NCBI GenBank assembly: GCA_021813435.1
Contig: JAKAKR010000013.1
Location: forward strand, 1-64,000
Direction of reading: 5' to 3'
Source: Nanobdellota archaeon
Lineage (GTDB): Archaea > Nanobdellota > Nanobdellia > Woesearchaeales > UBA9642
DNA: 64,000 bases
Each line of letters opens with the position of its first letter. Position 1 is the stretch's first letter. A program made the translations under genes and the position numbers. The notes below the pieces were generated by a model. The model made no database searches, was not told the origin of the DNA, and worked only from the letters and a program-made list of their open reading frames with translations. Below, piece after piece: positions 1 to 10,344 of this stretch.

Positions 1-1
1 C

Positions 2-145
2 AAATATGGAGATGCACTAAAAGCATATTCAATAAAAGGAAGACGCGCAGAAGTAACAACAAAAATATTAGCACATAACTTATGGAGAAGATTAATTCTC
101 AAAATCTACGAGCTTTGCAATATCGCCTATCATCGACAATCATGA
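2..145 (+). CDS. C-terminal fragment of a protein truncated by the window edge (…KYGDALKAYSIKGRRAEVTTKILAHNLWRRLILKIYELCNIAYHRQS*)
   Basis: Open frame from position 2 to TGA 143-145; the stop overlaps the next ATG (ATGA), typical of coupled genes. Confidence 0.5.
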   Translation, partial: KYGDALKAYSIKGRRAEVTTKILAHNLWRRLILKIYELCNIAYHRQS

Positions 146-585
146 ACAACATAAAAAAAACGCATCAGAGAATTTATAAATACATCGCGTTGCATTGCAG
201 CATGCGAAAAGTATATGGACAATCAACGTCGAGTGAATGCATATTTTGCAATACGCGCGCGCTCCTCTTGAACGCGCAGAAATTTCCTGTATGCAATACC
301 CATCGCGAATCGCTTGTTGATACTGATGCATTGCGTTGCACATGCGGGGGGTATCTTGATATCAGAAACGGAAAGTTCGGGGCATTCTTTACATGCATGC
401 ATTGCGGGCCGCGAAGCATCAGCAAGATAAAGGAGCTTAACGACATCATGGATTGCAACGACAACAAAGTACCGCGCCAGCAGCCGCAACAACAAGAGCA
501 TTCTCCCACGACAAAGAATACTCCTCCACGCGAATCAGCACCAAAGACCTACACCATATCAACAAATGATGTCGAATATTTCTGA
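142..585 (+). CDS. Zinc-ribbon hypothetical protein
   Basis: ORF with CxxC pairs (CIFCN, CTCGGYLDIRNGKFGAFFTCMHCG); start chosen at ATG 142 because it overlaps the upstream stop. Confidence 0.55.
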   Translation: MNNIKKTHQRIYKYIALHCSMRKVYGQSTSSECIFCNTRALLLNAQKFPVCNTHRESLVDTDALRCTCGGYLDIRNGKFGAFFTCMHCGPRSISKIKELNDIMDCNDNKVPRQQPQQQEHSPTTKNTPPRESAPKTYTISTNDVEYF

Positions 586-632
586 AAATAAAAAAAACAA
601 TATTTATAAATGGTTGCTTGTTTCTGCATGGG

Positions 633-908
633 ATGGAAATCAAAGTTGCTGAGAAGACAAAAAAACGTATCGTCTTTGACCTCGTCGGTGCAGACCATAC
701 ATTTGCCGGCGCATTAAAAAAAGAGTTATGGAATGACAAGGCAGTCGAGATCTCTACGTATGCTGTCGAGCATCCACTCATCGGCGTCCCCCGGTTCATA
801 GTCGAGACCAATGACAAGGACCCTGAAAAAGCGCTTACTGATGCGGTAAAACGATTGCAAAAGAAAAACGAACAATTTCTTGAAGGATTCAAAAAAATCC
901 GCTTTTAA
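633..908 (+). CDS. rpoL: DNA-directed RNA polymerase subunit L (Rpb11-like)
   Basis: Small archaeal RpoL-like sequence MEIKVAEKTKKRIVFDLVGADHTFAGALKKELW…VEHPLIGVPRFIVET. Confidence 0.85.
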   Translation: MEIKVAEKTKKRIVFDLVGADHTFAGALKKELWNDKAVEISTYAVEHPLIGVPRFIVETNDKDPEKALTDAVKRLQKKNEQFLEGFKKIRF

Positions 909-1008
909 CACGTATATTACGCACAACGTTCTGAGTACTTTCCAGTAGCAATGTATTTGTTGAGCATAAATAAGAATCTATAAAAACACGGGCGGTTTCT
1001 CAGAATGT

Positions 1009-1560
1009 ATGCACAAAAAAAACCAATTTCTTCTTCTCAAACTTGCAAGAAATACATTAGAGGCTGCATTTAGCGACGAAGATCCTGATACCAGTGCATG
1101 TATACACCTTACCCAACTGCGCGGGTGCTTTGTTACACTGCACAAACAGCAGCAATTGCGAGGATGCATCGGATTTCCAAAACCCATCATGCCACTCTAT
1201 GAACAGGTGATTGCAGCAACAAAGGCTGCAGCTTTTGAGGATCCTCGTTTTGATCCAGTAAACGTGAAGGAATTAAAAGACATTATTATCGAGATATCGA
1301 TCCTTACGCGTCCAGAACTTATCAAGGTCACAGATTTCAAAGAGTATCTCCAAAAAATTGAAGTGGGGCGTGACGGGCTTATTATCCAAGGCGAAAGTTC
1401 CGGATTGCTTCTCCCGCAGGTCGCTACAGAATATCATATGGATGCAAAAGCGTTTCTTGAATCACTCTGTGAAAAAGCAGGACTTGCAAAGGATGCCTGG
1501 AAAGACCTAAAAAACAAGATTTATAAGTTCCATGCAGAGATATTTGCAGAAAAAGAATAA
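1009..1560 (+). CDS. AMMECR1 domain protein
   Basis: Characteristic LRGCIGF motif and AAFEDPRFDPV. Confidence 0.85.
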   Translation: MHKKNQFLLLKLARNTLEAAFSDEDPDTSACIHLTQLRGCFVTLHKQQQLRGCIGFPKPIMPLYEQVIAATKAAAFEDPRFDPVNVKELKDIIIEISILTRPELIKVTDFKEYLQKIEVGRDGLIIQGESSGLLLPQVATEYHMDAKAFLESLCEKAGLAKDAWKDLKNKIYKFHAEIFAEKE

Positions 1561-1588
1561 ATAATGTAGCACACCTATCGGAGCGCAC

Positions 1589-2050
1589 ATGCCGCACATC
1601 CATGAAAAGATTGATTTCACTGCTGAAGTGTTTATTGTGTACAAGAATAAGATACTTCTGCGTAAACATGACAAGTATCATATTTGGATTGGAGTCGGCG
1701 GGCACATTGAACTGCATGAAGATCCTATAGAAGCTGCTATCCGTGAAGTAAAAGAAGAAGTTGGACTTGATATTCATATTTATCAGGAGTATCCCATCCC
1801 GAAGAATTATGAGGGATATACTGAACTGATCCCCCCGCAATTTCTGAACAGGCACAGAATATCCCCCACTCATGAGCACATATCCTTTGTGTATTTTGCA
1901 AGCAGCGGAAGCGATCGCATCATACAACCAGACAGAGAAAAAGCAGAATGGAAATGGTTCGACGAAAAGGAATTAGACGACCCAAAATATGCGATTAATG
2001 AGAATATAAGGATATATGCACGAAAAGCGCTCGCAGTGTTAAGAACATAG
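1589..2050 (+). CDS. NUDIX hydrolase
   Basis: Nudix box GGHIELHEDPIEAAIREVKEEVGL. Confidence 0.9.
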   Translation: MPHIHEKIDFTAEVFIVYKNKILLRKHDKYHIWIGVGGHIELHEDPIEAAIREVKEEVGLDIHIYQEYPIPKNYEGYTELIPPQFLNRHRISPTHEHISFVYFASSGSDRIIQPDREKAEWKWFDEKELDDPKYAINENIRIYARKALAVLRT

Positions 2051-2172
2051 ACCGTAGTGAACTATTACGGCCGAGGTCCGTAGCGTCTATGTCTAAAGAT
2101 AACATTTTAATGAGTAAGTATATACACTGGATTTTTCGCTCAAAAAAGAAGAGACTATTGTCGCTGCCCCGC

Positions 2173-2394
2173 TCATACCCCCGATTCTTGAGTGATGGTA
2201 TATTGTGATGAAGTTGATTGATGAGGATCAATTATTTTAACCGGCCCGCCATAAATCAGTAATGCAGTAAGTGCCGTATAATTAGGTTCTTGCTGCGATC
2301 TTTTGTCAAGTACATTACGCTCATAGTCAGTACATATAGCGTCGATATACTCGCGAAGATGTGGGCGAATATCAAAAAGTTTTTGTATAAGCAT
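2173..2394 (-). CDS. Small hypothetical protein
   Basis: 73-aa ORF filling the gap between flanking genes; no recognised family. Confidence 0.35.
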   Translation of the reverse strand: MLIQKLFDIRPHLREYIDAICTDYERNVLDKRSQQEPNYTALTALLIYGGPVKIIDPHQSTSSQYTITQESGV

Positions 2395-2462
2395 AGTATC
2401 GAGAACAAATATAATTTTTTAAAACTTATGGTTCAAAAACCGAAAATCTTCCGGGATATCAT

Positions 2463-3170
2463 TTATTTTCCGTATCTTCGCTCCCGTTTTGAGTATTCGT
2501 CAAGGATTTGGACAAGATCTTCTTTCTCAAATTCCGGCCATGCCTTGTCGGTAAAGAACCATTCACTATAGATTGACTGCCAGGGCAAAAAATTTGATGT
2601 CCGTTTCTCCCCGCCGGTTCTTATGATAAGATCCGGTTCTGCATCCATGTAGAGTGATCCACGAATGGTTGATTCATCAATGGCATTAGGGTCTAATTGT
2701 TTACTTGCTACTTTGCGCGCAATTGACTTGATAGCATCGAGCAATTCCTCGCGACCGCCATAGGCCATTGCAAAGTTCAGAATAAATCCGTCATGATCCT
2801 TTGTTTTAGTGACGATCTTGCGCATGGTGTCTGCGATGTCCTTGGGGAAAAGATCGTATCTTCCGATGATTCTCACCTTCATATGATACTGCGCGATACG
2901 CGGGTCATCACTGAATTTTTTGAATGCTTCACGAAATATCTTCATGAGATAGTCAAATTCTTCTTTTGGCCTGTTAAAATTCTGCATGGAGAATGAGTAG
3001 AGTGTAAGTTCCTTAATCTGCAGTTCCCGGCACCAATCGATGAGTTTTTCGACTTTTTCTACGCCATACTCGTGTCCCTTCCAGGGTTCGAGCATGAGCC
3101 GCTTTGCGAATCTGCGATTACCATCAAGAATAACTGCAAGATGCAACATGTTGTGAGGCATTTTAATCAA
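2463..3170 (-). CDS. uppS: Cis-prenyltransferase (undecaprenyl/polyprenyl diphosphate synthase family)
   Basis: HLAVILDGNRRFAK…GHEYGVEKVEKLIDWC…LTLYSFSMQNFNRP…DLIIRTGGEKRTSNFLPWQSIYSEWFF. Confidence 0.92.
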   Translation of the reverse strand: MIKMPHNMLHLAVILDGNRRFAKRLMLEPWKGHEYGVEKVEKLIDWCRELQIKELTLYSFSMQNFNRPKEEFDYLMKIFREAFKKFSDDPRIAQYHMKVRIIGRYDLFPKDIADTMRKIVTKTKDHDGFILNFAMAYGGREELLDAIKSIARKVASKQLDPNAIDESTIRGSLYMDAEPDLIIRTGGEKRTSNFLPWQSIYSEWFFTDKAWPEFEKEDLVQILDEYSKRERRYGK

Positions 3171-3191
3171 CTATCACCAACGGCAAAAGCA

Positions 3192-3686
3192 TTATTTTCT
3201 CTTCTTTTTCTTAAGCTCAGGAAAAAAATCCTCCTGATATGCTTTGCGATCCTCTTCTTCTCTGATTTCATATTGTTCTACCAGGAGATCGATGAGAACT
3301 GGTTGGATTTTGAGGATATCTTTTTGGGTGAGAAATCCCTGCAACTTGCCTTTGGACATGACAGGCAATTGTCGGATATTGTTGTCGCGCATGCTGATGA
3401 GCGCGTTATAGATGTCTTTATCAGGTGTTATGGTGATAAGGTCCTGGTTCATGATGTCTTTGAGCATCATTTTTTTTGGATCAAGCCCTTTTCCGATGAC
3501 TTTGCGCACAAAATCCTCGTCAGTGACTATTCCAAGCGCGGTTTCGCCATCAACCACAAGGAGACTGTTGATATTATGCTCCTCCATCAGTCTTGCTGCG
3601 TCAATAAGTTTCATATCCTTACGCGCAGTAATCGGCTTATTGGTCATGACATCCATTACACGGTATCCTGTTTGCACTCCTATCAC
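3192..3686 (-). CDS. CBS-domain pair protein
   Basis: Two CBS repeats (VMTNKPITA…NSLLVVDGETALGIVTDEDF; IMNQDLITI…NIRQLPVMSKGKLQGFLTQKDIL). Confidence 0.88.
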   Translation of the reverse strand: MIGVQTGYRVMDVMTNKPITARKDMKLIDAARLMEEHNINSLLVVDGETALGIVTDEDFVRKVIGKGLDPKKMMLKDIMNQDLITITPDKDIYNALISMRDNNIRQLPVMSKGKLQGFLTQKDILKIQPVLIDLLVEQYEIREEEDRKAYQEDFFPELKKKKRK

Positions 3687-3789
3687 CCAATATCCATAAA
3701 TCCTGAATTATTTAAAAAGGTTATTAAAATGAGTCAATACATACGACGTAAACAGAACCAAAAGAGAATAAAAAAAAGTATAAACTATC

Positions 3790-5673
3790 CTAATAATTGA
3801 TGAGGATCTCTACGTCCTTGCCAAAGATGCTCTTGAGATGCTCAAAAATGGCCTCTTTGATAAAGGTTTTTGGAGGGATTTCGGTCTCTGTCAATGCCTT
3901 TTCGAGTTCTTCAAGCGAACTTTCTTTGATGCCGCTAAAGCTTCCGTCAGTAGCAAGTGTTGCGCGGGTGATCTCCTTCTCTTCGTTATCAATGTCATGG
4001 ATAATGAATGCGCTCTTGCCTAAAAGGATAACCTCGCCATATTTGTTGCCGTGTTTTACCCGGATCTTTACGCGTTCAAGCTCTCGCCCGCGTTTGCGTT
4101 GCATGTATTCTACCAGGAATCGGATAAGCTCGCGCGCATTTTTATTGATCTCATACGTTTCGCTCTTGCCGATCTTTCCGGTATCATAATCTTTCTTTGC
4201 TTTGATGATGTCTTTGAGGATGCGCAGAAATTTTTCAGGGATCAAGCCTTTATGGATGATTTCTGACTCAAAAATCTTGATCATGTCTGCATCACTTACT
4301 TTTTCAACACCCTCAATCCTGAGGATATCACGTACTATTGTTACAATGCTCTCATAGTTATGCTTGATAGTCTCGGTTTCTTTAAGGGCTTCAATCTGCT
4401 TGAAGAGTTCGTTGATGCGTCGCAGGTATTTTTTTGATTCCTCGACCAGGGTGTCTATCTCTTTTCCGGTGACGATCTTCTTGTCTCCATGCTCAATATC
4501 TTTGCGCACTTTGAGCACTTTTTCCATGATAGTCACATATTCTGGTTCAAGCATCTTTTCTTTCTTGACAAAAACATCAGTCAAGATTTGCGGGGTTTCT
4601 TTTGGCGTTGGCGGCGGAAGCCCGTAGAGCATGATTGCTGCCTGCGTGGGGGTGAGTGTTGCCCAGAAGAAGTCTTCTGTTGCAATCTCGGTGAGTTTGT
4701 ACTGTACCCGTTCAAGGATCTGGTCCCCTGAATGCATAAACATCTCAATGGACTCAGGGCTTGGCTTTACGCGTCCCATCTGGAGGAGCTGTTTCCAGGG
4801 CATGAATATCCCACGATCATAGAATGGTACTCCATCGCGCAGGAAAGTGAAGATGACTGGATTTGCCTCCTTGACTGAGTCCCAGAAGTCTGTAAGGATA
4901 TAGACTTGGATGTTGATCTTGTTTTCAATACCGGTCATTTTCCCTGCATCAACACCCATACCGATGATGATTGCACGCAGTTTATCCTTTAATTCAGCGC
5001 GGGTCATCTTCTTGACATCAGTATCATCAATCACAATATAGACATCAATATCCGACTTCGGGGTCGCTCTTCCCTGTACAATGGATCCTGCAAGCACATA
5101 GGCGACAATGTATTTCTCAAATTTCTTCAATGCCATGGTCTTATGGACTTCTGCAATACGTATCGCTGCAAGCATACCTTTATCATATAACGGCATGGAC
5201 ATGGCAATCGCCTGCAGATAATCATACTTAGCATCATAGCAGGACTGCCATAATTCTGTGAGGATAAGGGTTTCTACGGCAAGATTCTTGTCAACTTCGC
5301 CTGCCATATTTGTAATGATTGCAGAAAGCTTCTCTTTGAGCTCTTCTTTTGACATCTTCTTGCTATCAGAATCATCAACGAGAACCAGAAGATAGATCTT
5401 ATTCTTGTCTACTGGTTTTTCCTTGCCTTCTTCATCAACCTCTGGTTTTGGCGGGGGGAGAAGCGCAATGCCGAGCACATAATCCTCGAATTTTTCAAGC
5501 ACTTTCTTCTGGAACTGGTCGAGTTTTACCTTGATTTCTGCAAGCTTCTTTTTTGCATCTTCAGGGATATTTACGGGAATTTCCATACCAAGAGCGCCGT
5601 CAACAGGAACTTGGGGAGCAGTATAAGAATCACGGGGTTCTGATTGCGCGCTCGATTTTGATTTTTTTGCCAT
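3790..5673 (-). CDS. Large protein with nucleotidyltransferase-like domains
   Basis: YVLAGSIVQGRATPKSDIDVYIVIDD is a polymerase-beta-type NTase motif; an upstream segment (GIALLPPPKPEVDEEGKEKPVDKNKIYLLVLVDDSD) looks like a degenerate second copy. Confidence 0.65.
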   Translation of the reverse strand: MAKKSKSSAQSEPRDSYTAPQVPVDGALGMEIPVNIPEDAKKKLAEIKVKLDQFQKKVLEKFEDYVLGIALLPPPKPEVDEEGKEKPVDKNKIYLLVLVDDSDSKKMSKEELKEKLSAIITNMAGEVDKNLAVETLILTELWQSCYDAKYDYLQAIAMSMPLYDKGMLAAIRIAEVHKTMALKKFEKYIVAYVLAGSIVQGRATPKSDIDVYIVIDDTDVKKMTRAELKDKLRAIIIGMGVDAGKMTGIENKINIQVYILTDFWDSVKEANPVIFTFLRDGVPFYDRGIFMPWKQLLQMGRVKPSPESIEMFMHSGDQILERVQYKLTEIATEDFFWATLTPTQAAIMLYGLPPPTPKETPQILTDVFVKKEKMLEPEYVTIMEKVLKVRKDIEHGDKKIVTGKEIDTLVEESKKYLRRINELFKQIEALKETETIKHNYESIVTIVRDILRIEGVEKVSDADMIKIFESEIIHKGLIPEKFLRILKDIIKAKKDYDTGKIGKSETYEINKNARELIRFLVEYMQRKRGRELERVKIRVKHGNKYGEVILLGKSAFIIHDIDNEEKEITRATLATDGSFSGIKESSLEELEKALTETEIPPKTFIKEAIFEHLKSIFGKDVEILINY

Positions 5674-5823
5674 AAGACCTCACCTGCAGATATGATTGGT
5701 TAATATGATTCATGATACAGAAGAAAGATTATTTATAAATCTATTGGTTAAAAAATCGAAAAGTTTATATTGCAGAACACGCAGTAACCATTGGAAAATA
5801 ACGATTCTATACAGGTGATCATT

Positions 5824-6627
5824 ATGGCAGATAAAGAAGAAAAAAAACCTTGGAAAACAATTGACAATTTTTTTGATGATCTCTATAAACAGCACTCTAA
5901 AGATATCGAATCTTCATTCAAGGCGGTTGATGAATTCCAAAAAGAAGAAAACATTAATCACATTCAAAATAATATTTTGCATCCTGCGATGATTGAATTC
6001 TACAACACGTTCAAATCAGGGCTTGATAAACAGTTCAAAGGTAAAGATGATACTAAACTACGAGAAAAGGGAAAAGACGGAAAATACTCTGATAAGAAAA
6101 AAGAGGTACAGACTGCAGCAATAGGCGGCCTAAAAAAATATTTTGAGAAAACCATGCCGTCAGTGCTTAAAGCTATCGAAGGTCTCAAAGATGAAGGGGA
6201 GATATATCACGCACTTGTAAGAACGTATAACGAATACCATGGATTAAATCCTCAAAAGGGCGAAGGATTAGATCAATTGATAGAATCATACATTAAAAAA
6301 AAAGATGCTACTGTTGGATCACTTAAAACATTATTATTTAACATACAATCCCAGCATGCAGGTAAAGCAGTACAATACCTTGCAGCAAAGCACAGTAGCC
6401 ACCATTTTGGAAAATATCGCTCGCACGAAGTGGGAGCGTACGTTAAGGATTTTGCAACTAAAAAAGGTGCTGAGATAACAGATCACGCGGCATTTTTAGA
6501 TAATGATACTAATGACTATATTGCATTAAGAAATATGATAAAAACAGGAGAAGTTCCTAAAGAAACCCATCTTGAAACACAATATGGCCTTAAGCTCTAT
6601 GCAGATAAGAAAAAAGAAAGCAAATAA
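5824..6627 (+). CDS. Hypothetical charged/helical protein
   Basis: Long ORF, ATG 5824 most plausible start; no family recognised. Confidence 0.5.
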   Translation: MADKEEKKPWKTIDNFFDDLYKQHSKDIESSFKAVDEFQKEENINHIQNNILHPAMIEFYNTFKSGLDKQFKGKDDTKLREKGKDGKYSDKKKEVQTAAIGGLKKYFEKTMPSVLKAIEGLKDEGEIYHALVRTYNEYHGLNPQKGEGLDQLIESYIKKKDATVGSLKTLLFNIQSQHAGKAVQYLAAKHSSHHFGKYRSHEVGAYVKDFATKKGAEITDHAAFLDNDTNDYIALRNMIKTGEVPKETHLETQYGLKLYADKKKESK

Positions 6628-6742
6628 TTTCTTCTCTTCTTTTTTATTTTTTTAACAATATTTAAAAATCCCGCCATCCGAAGGAGAGGTAAGTAGAGGT
6701 GAATCTATTAATCAAAGGATTGTTTCTTATATCCAGGATGCA

Positions 6743-8029
6743 TTGAACAAGGGGTATGATATTGTTACAGTCCGCACTACGCTGCTCAAGGGGAATGTGA
6801 ACCCTCAAGAGGTTGATGAGGCGATTGATTATATCTACAAGAGCAATAATCAATCCAGTACTACTCCCGGGCTTGAAGCACAATTGAAAGGATACATCAA
6901 GACCCTGCTCTTGCAGGGATATACCCCGCAAACGGTGCGTGACGCACTTGCAAAGCAAGGGTTTGATTCCTCGCTTGTTGAACGCATGATTGAACAGGTG
7001 CAACCGCAGAGTCTCACTGTAAAGCACGAAATCCACTTTCCCAATAAGACAGTATTCATTATTGTGCTGATTATTCTTGCTGCAGGCGGTGTAGGATGGT
7101 TTTTGCTTCATGCCAACAATACCGGCGGAACATACGCACTGCTTGATGTCAGTATGACTGGACAGGGTTATAAATACAACCCCGGGGATACGCTTACTTT
7201 TGATATTGCGCTCAATAATAAGGGTTCAGGCGGCAAATTTGATGCTATACTAACATATCTTGTGGTTGACAATAGCGGGAACACTATAACCAGTAAGACT
7301 GAGACTCTTGCAGTGGATTCAATATATCAAGGCGCTAAAAGCCTTGCACTTCCCAAAACAATGCGACCAGGGACATATCATGTCAATGCTATTGCAACGT
7401 ACGGCGCAAATCAGGAGGCAAAGGGAAGCATAGAGTTTATTATTACAGGCGCAGGTAGTGTGTCAGGAGGAGCACAATCTTCTCAAGTGCAAAATACTGG
7501 AGAGGCAGGAACACCAGGGGATAATTCTAATCCTACAGGCGCGCAAACCGCTGGACAAACCCCGACATACACTATTCCAGAAATGAACCGGACGCCAACA
7601 TTTGGCGAATCATTGCAGAGTGTACGTGTACGCGCAAGAACAGCGCCTGCTGAAGCTGCAATAACCTGCAGATCATTCAACACAGAGGATCAGAAGGATT
7701 TATGCTATAGTGCAGTTGCAGAGGAATCTAATACGCACAGTTATTGCGAGAACATCATCAATGCAGGATACCGTGACGGGTGTTACCTCTACTTTACTAT
7801 TAATGGTGATTTGAGCGTGTGCCCGAAATTCACAGATACCAACATGCAAGCATACTGCAGACAATTGGATCTTGTCAACAAGATGGAAGAAGCATACAAG
7901 AACAATCAAAGCGATGAAGTCGCACGCTTAAGCAGCGAGTTCGAGCCAAAAATCTATAATACGAACCCGCAATTACCGGATTATAGTGCAGTATATGGCG
8001 AACCATCCACCATTGTTGTAGGATCATAA
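6743..8029 (+). CDS. Membrane-anchored secreted protein with a Cys-rich C-terminal domain; true start may lie upstream
   Basis: One TM (TVFIIVLIILAAGGVGWFLL), beta-rich extracellular part, C-terminal cysteines (CRSF…CYSAVAEESNTHSYCENI…CYLYFTINGDLSVC). Confidence 0.6.
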   Translation: MNKGYDIVTVRTTLLKGNVNPQEVDEAIDYIYKSNNQSSTTPGLEAQLKGYIKTLLLQGYTPQTVRDALAKQGFDSSLVERMIEQVQPQSLTVKHEIHFPNKTVFIIVLIILAAGGVGWFLLHANNTGGTYALLDVSMTGQGYKYNPGDTLTFDIALNNKGSGGKFDAILTYLVVDNSGNTITSKTETLAVDSIYQGAKSLALPKTMRPGTYHVNAIATYGANQEAKGSIEFIITGAGSVSGGAQSSQVQNTGEAGTPGDNSNPTGAQTAGQTPTYTIPEMNRTPTFGESLQSVRVRARTAPAEAAITCRSFNTEDQKDLCYSAVAEESNTHSYCENIINAGYRDGCYLYFTINGDLSVCPKFTDTNMQAYCRQLDLVNKMEEAYKNNQSDEVARLSSEFEPKIYNTNPQLPDYSAVYGEPSTIVVGS

Positions 8030-8058
8030 GAAACAAGCGCGCAAGGAAAGATCGTGTT

Positions 8059-10332
8059 CTAATGTATTTTCGGGATTAATAATGCGCGATATTGTTCTGT
8101 TAGTTGTGGCAACGCTGCAATTTCCTGCATATTGTCAATGCATAGCGGATTTGCAAGCCTGAGCACAGAGAATGTTATGGTCTTTCCTGGAGCAATATCG
8201 TTTCTGGTGAATGAGACAGTGTTGTTCTCATCGAATTCTACGCCACCCCAGGGTGCGGGACTTATCTCAATATTTTTTTCAGGAACAGATGTGCATGTCT
8301 CTCCAAGTCCTAAAAATCCGCTTTTGTAGCATATCGGTTTACAACCTTTGAGTATGACAAATCCGTTCTGGTCAAGTAATTGGCCAGTGATGGTGTATGA
8401 TCCCGGTACCAGTTGCAGAGATAATGGATTGGTTGAGGCATTTTTTCCAAAGGCAAGTGTCTGTTCCCAATCAGTATCAAGTGTTGCGCGTTTCTGGCGG
8501 GTGAGAGTTATGATTACAGTATCATTCTCGCCAATAGGCACAGGGGTCGTGTTTAATACTGATAGATAATAGGATAATCCCTGTTGTTTGAAGATTGTGC
8601 GTTTGAAGACGAATTTGTTTATTGTGGCGTTCACAGTCGTGATCGGGTCAAGGTATACTGCTCCAATATTTTGTGCAGTATTGAGTGCTGTGGAGAGCGG
8701 GATCTTTTTCGTAAGGTATCCTGGTTTGTCCAGTTGGAGATAACCATTCATACAGAGAGGTAGTTTTGTGGTGAAATCAGTGAGGTGTGTAGTGGAATTC
8801 AATTGCGCGGTTCCTACAAGGCAGCTCATATAACTGCCGCAACCGTAAGAGATGCTTACATCAGTGATTGCGCGCGTTGTTGATGCGTCAAAAATCCTGA
8901 GGGATACTCGGCCGCTTAATTGTTGATCAGGGCTGCAGAACATGTTCTGATCTATGCGCGGACGCTGCTTGAATGTATAAGAATTGTTGGCGTTGGATAA
9001 ATTTGCACCAACAAGGGGATCAGTAAATTCCCGGGTAAATGTCCCTTTTGCTACATATATTGGTCTATTGCTTGCATTGAGCCAATCGCGCAGCTTTATA
9101 TTCTCTTTGGTTGTTGATTCAAGTGCAAATAGGAATGAATAGTCCTGTCCTTTCTTGTATTCATCATGTATCTCTACAATAATAGGGTAGGAGATGTCAT
9201 AAAAATATTTGTAGGTATTGTATTGTTGCGGTGGAAGCAGTGAGACTGCTGGCGTCATGTCCTGATTTGGACCGATAAGATCCCCACGTGAAGGCTGGAT
9301 GCGTAGGTAAATATCGCTTCCAGGATAGATAAAGCTGATTGCAGTGGTATCAAGATTCTTATGGAAGAAATCTAAGCTCATGGAATCGTAGAAATTCTTT
9401 TCATACGTGCTCATATTTGTTGTTGGTATAGCCTGATAGTTTCGTGTTCCAAGCACGCGGAATACTGGCATATAAGAGGTAATGAGCTGTTTGTAATGTT
9501 CTTTTACCGCAGTCTGCGACCAGTAATATACGCTATAATCACTTGTTGTTGCAAACAATGGTGGGAGCATTGCAGTATCGAGCCCACTATAGGAGTAGAG
9601 GAGGTAGGTATTGAGGTTTTCGAGAAATCCGTTGTCAAATTCGCTTGTAGTGATGTTGAGCGCCATAAGATAATATTTCATGAGCGGAACATCATCAATA
9701 GTATAATACTTCTCTATTGATGACTTGGCATTATTAAATGTTACATTAATAGGGTATACTGCTTCAAATACCACATCCTGGTCGCGTATGGTTGTGCGCA
9801 CAAGCATATCTGATGGTGTAGTGATATTGTAGCCGCGCGCAGTAAACGTGGTGAAATTATTTAGGCAGGTATCAATATTTTCGCTGATATAGATGCTGAG
9901 TTGCCTTTCCATCTCATCCAGGTAAGGCGTTTGTGACATCATCTGGCAGTTTGCGCAGTTGCCTTGGCTGAACGAATAATACCAGTATGCAACTCCCGAA
10001 TAAGGATCATCTGGAGAAAGGTATGCGACATCTGAATCATACTGCAGGGATGGACGTTTAATGAATACTCTTCCTGAAAGGTATTCATCATTAGGATCAA
10101 TATATCCTCCGTGTTGTCCAAGGCTGATCACGCCCTCGTGACCGATAGTTGCGATGCATCCTTCAATATACTGTTGTAGTGGTTTGAGTTCGTTTGATAC
10201 TTCGCTGCGCTCAGGCGTGGTTGTTTGCGTTGGAGTTTTGGTTTTGAGCACAAAGTAGAGTGTTACTCCTGCAATGATAAGTACAACGATGGCAAGGATT
10301 ACAAAGATTGTTATCTGGGATTTCTTGTTCAA
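8059..10332 (-). CDS. QITIF-type secreted/membrane-anchored surface protein
   Basis: N-terminal KKSQITIFVILAIVVLIIAGVTLYFVL; paralogue of 16668-19073 (shared xQSFV/xQQYIEGC…GxxGGYIDP and downstream architecture). Confidence 0.65.
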   Translation of the reverse strand: MNKKSQITIFVILAIVVLIIAGVTLYFVLKTKTPTQTTTPERSEVSNELKPLQQYIEGCIATIGHEGVISLGQHGGYIDPNDEYLSGRVFIKRPSLQYDSDVAYLSPDDPYSGVAYWYYSFSQGNCANCQMMSQTPYLDEMERQLSIYISENIDTCLNNFTTFTARGYNITTPSDMLVRTTIRDQDVVFEAVYPINVTFNNAKSSIEKYYTIDDVPLMKYYLMALNITTSEFDNGFLENLNTYLLYSYSGLDTAMLPPLFATTSDYSVYYWSQTAVKEHYKQLITSYMPVFRVLGTRNYQAIPTTNMSTYEKNFYDSMSLDFFHKNLDTTAISFIYPGSDIYLRIQPSRGDLIGPNQDMTPAVSLLPPQQYNTYKYFYDISYPIIVEIHDEYKKGQDYSFLFALESTTKENIKLRDWLNASNRPIYVAKGTFTREFTDPLVGANLSNANNSYTFKQRPRIDQNMFCSPDQQLSGRVSLRIFDASTTRAITDVSISYGCGSYMSCLVGTAQLNSTTHLTDFTTKLPLCMNGYLQLDKPGYLTKKIPLSTALNTAQNIGAVYLDPITTVNATINKFVFKRTIFKQQGLSYYLSVLNTTPVPIGENDTVIITLTRQKRATLDTDWEQTLAFGKNASTNPLSLQLVPGSYTITGQLLDQNGFVILKGCKPICYKSGFLGLGETCTSVPEKNIEISPAPWGGVEFDENNTVSFTRNDIAPGKTITFSVLRLANPLCIDNMQEIAALPQLTEQYRALLIPKIH

Positions 10333-10344
10333 ATCACACCTCTT

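Noticed and set aside
2050-2100. Hairpin CCGTAGTGAACTATTACGG as a small RNA
   Set aside because: Short imperfect hairpin after a gene end; most likely transcription-termination related, and no C/D or H/ACA box pattern was found.
3072-3800. 242-aa plus-strand ORF
   Set aside because: Antisense to the CBS-domain protein and uppS, both with clear motifs.
6700-6743. Frameshift at the start of the 6743-8029 gene
   Set aside because: Protein-like sequence appears to extend upstream in frame (GESINQRIVSYIQDA) without a clear start; an unusual start codon or sequencing error cannot be told apart from the sequence alone.
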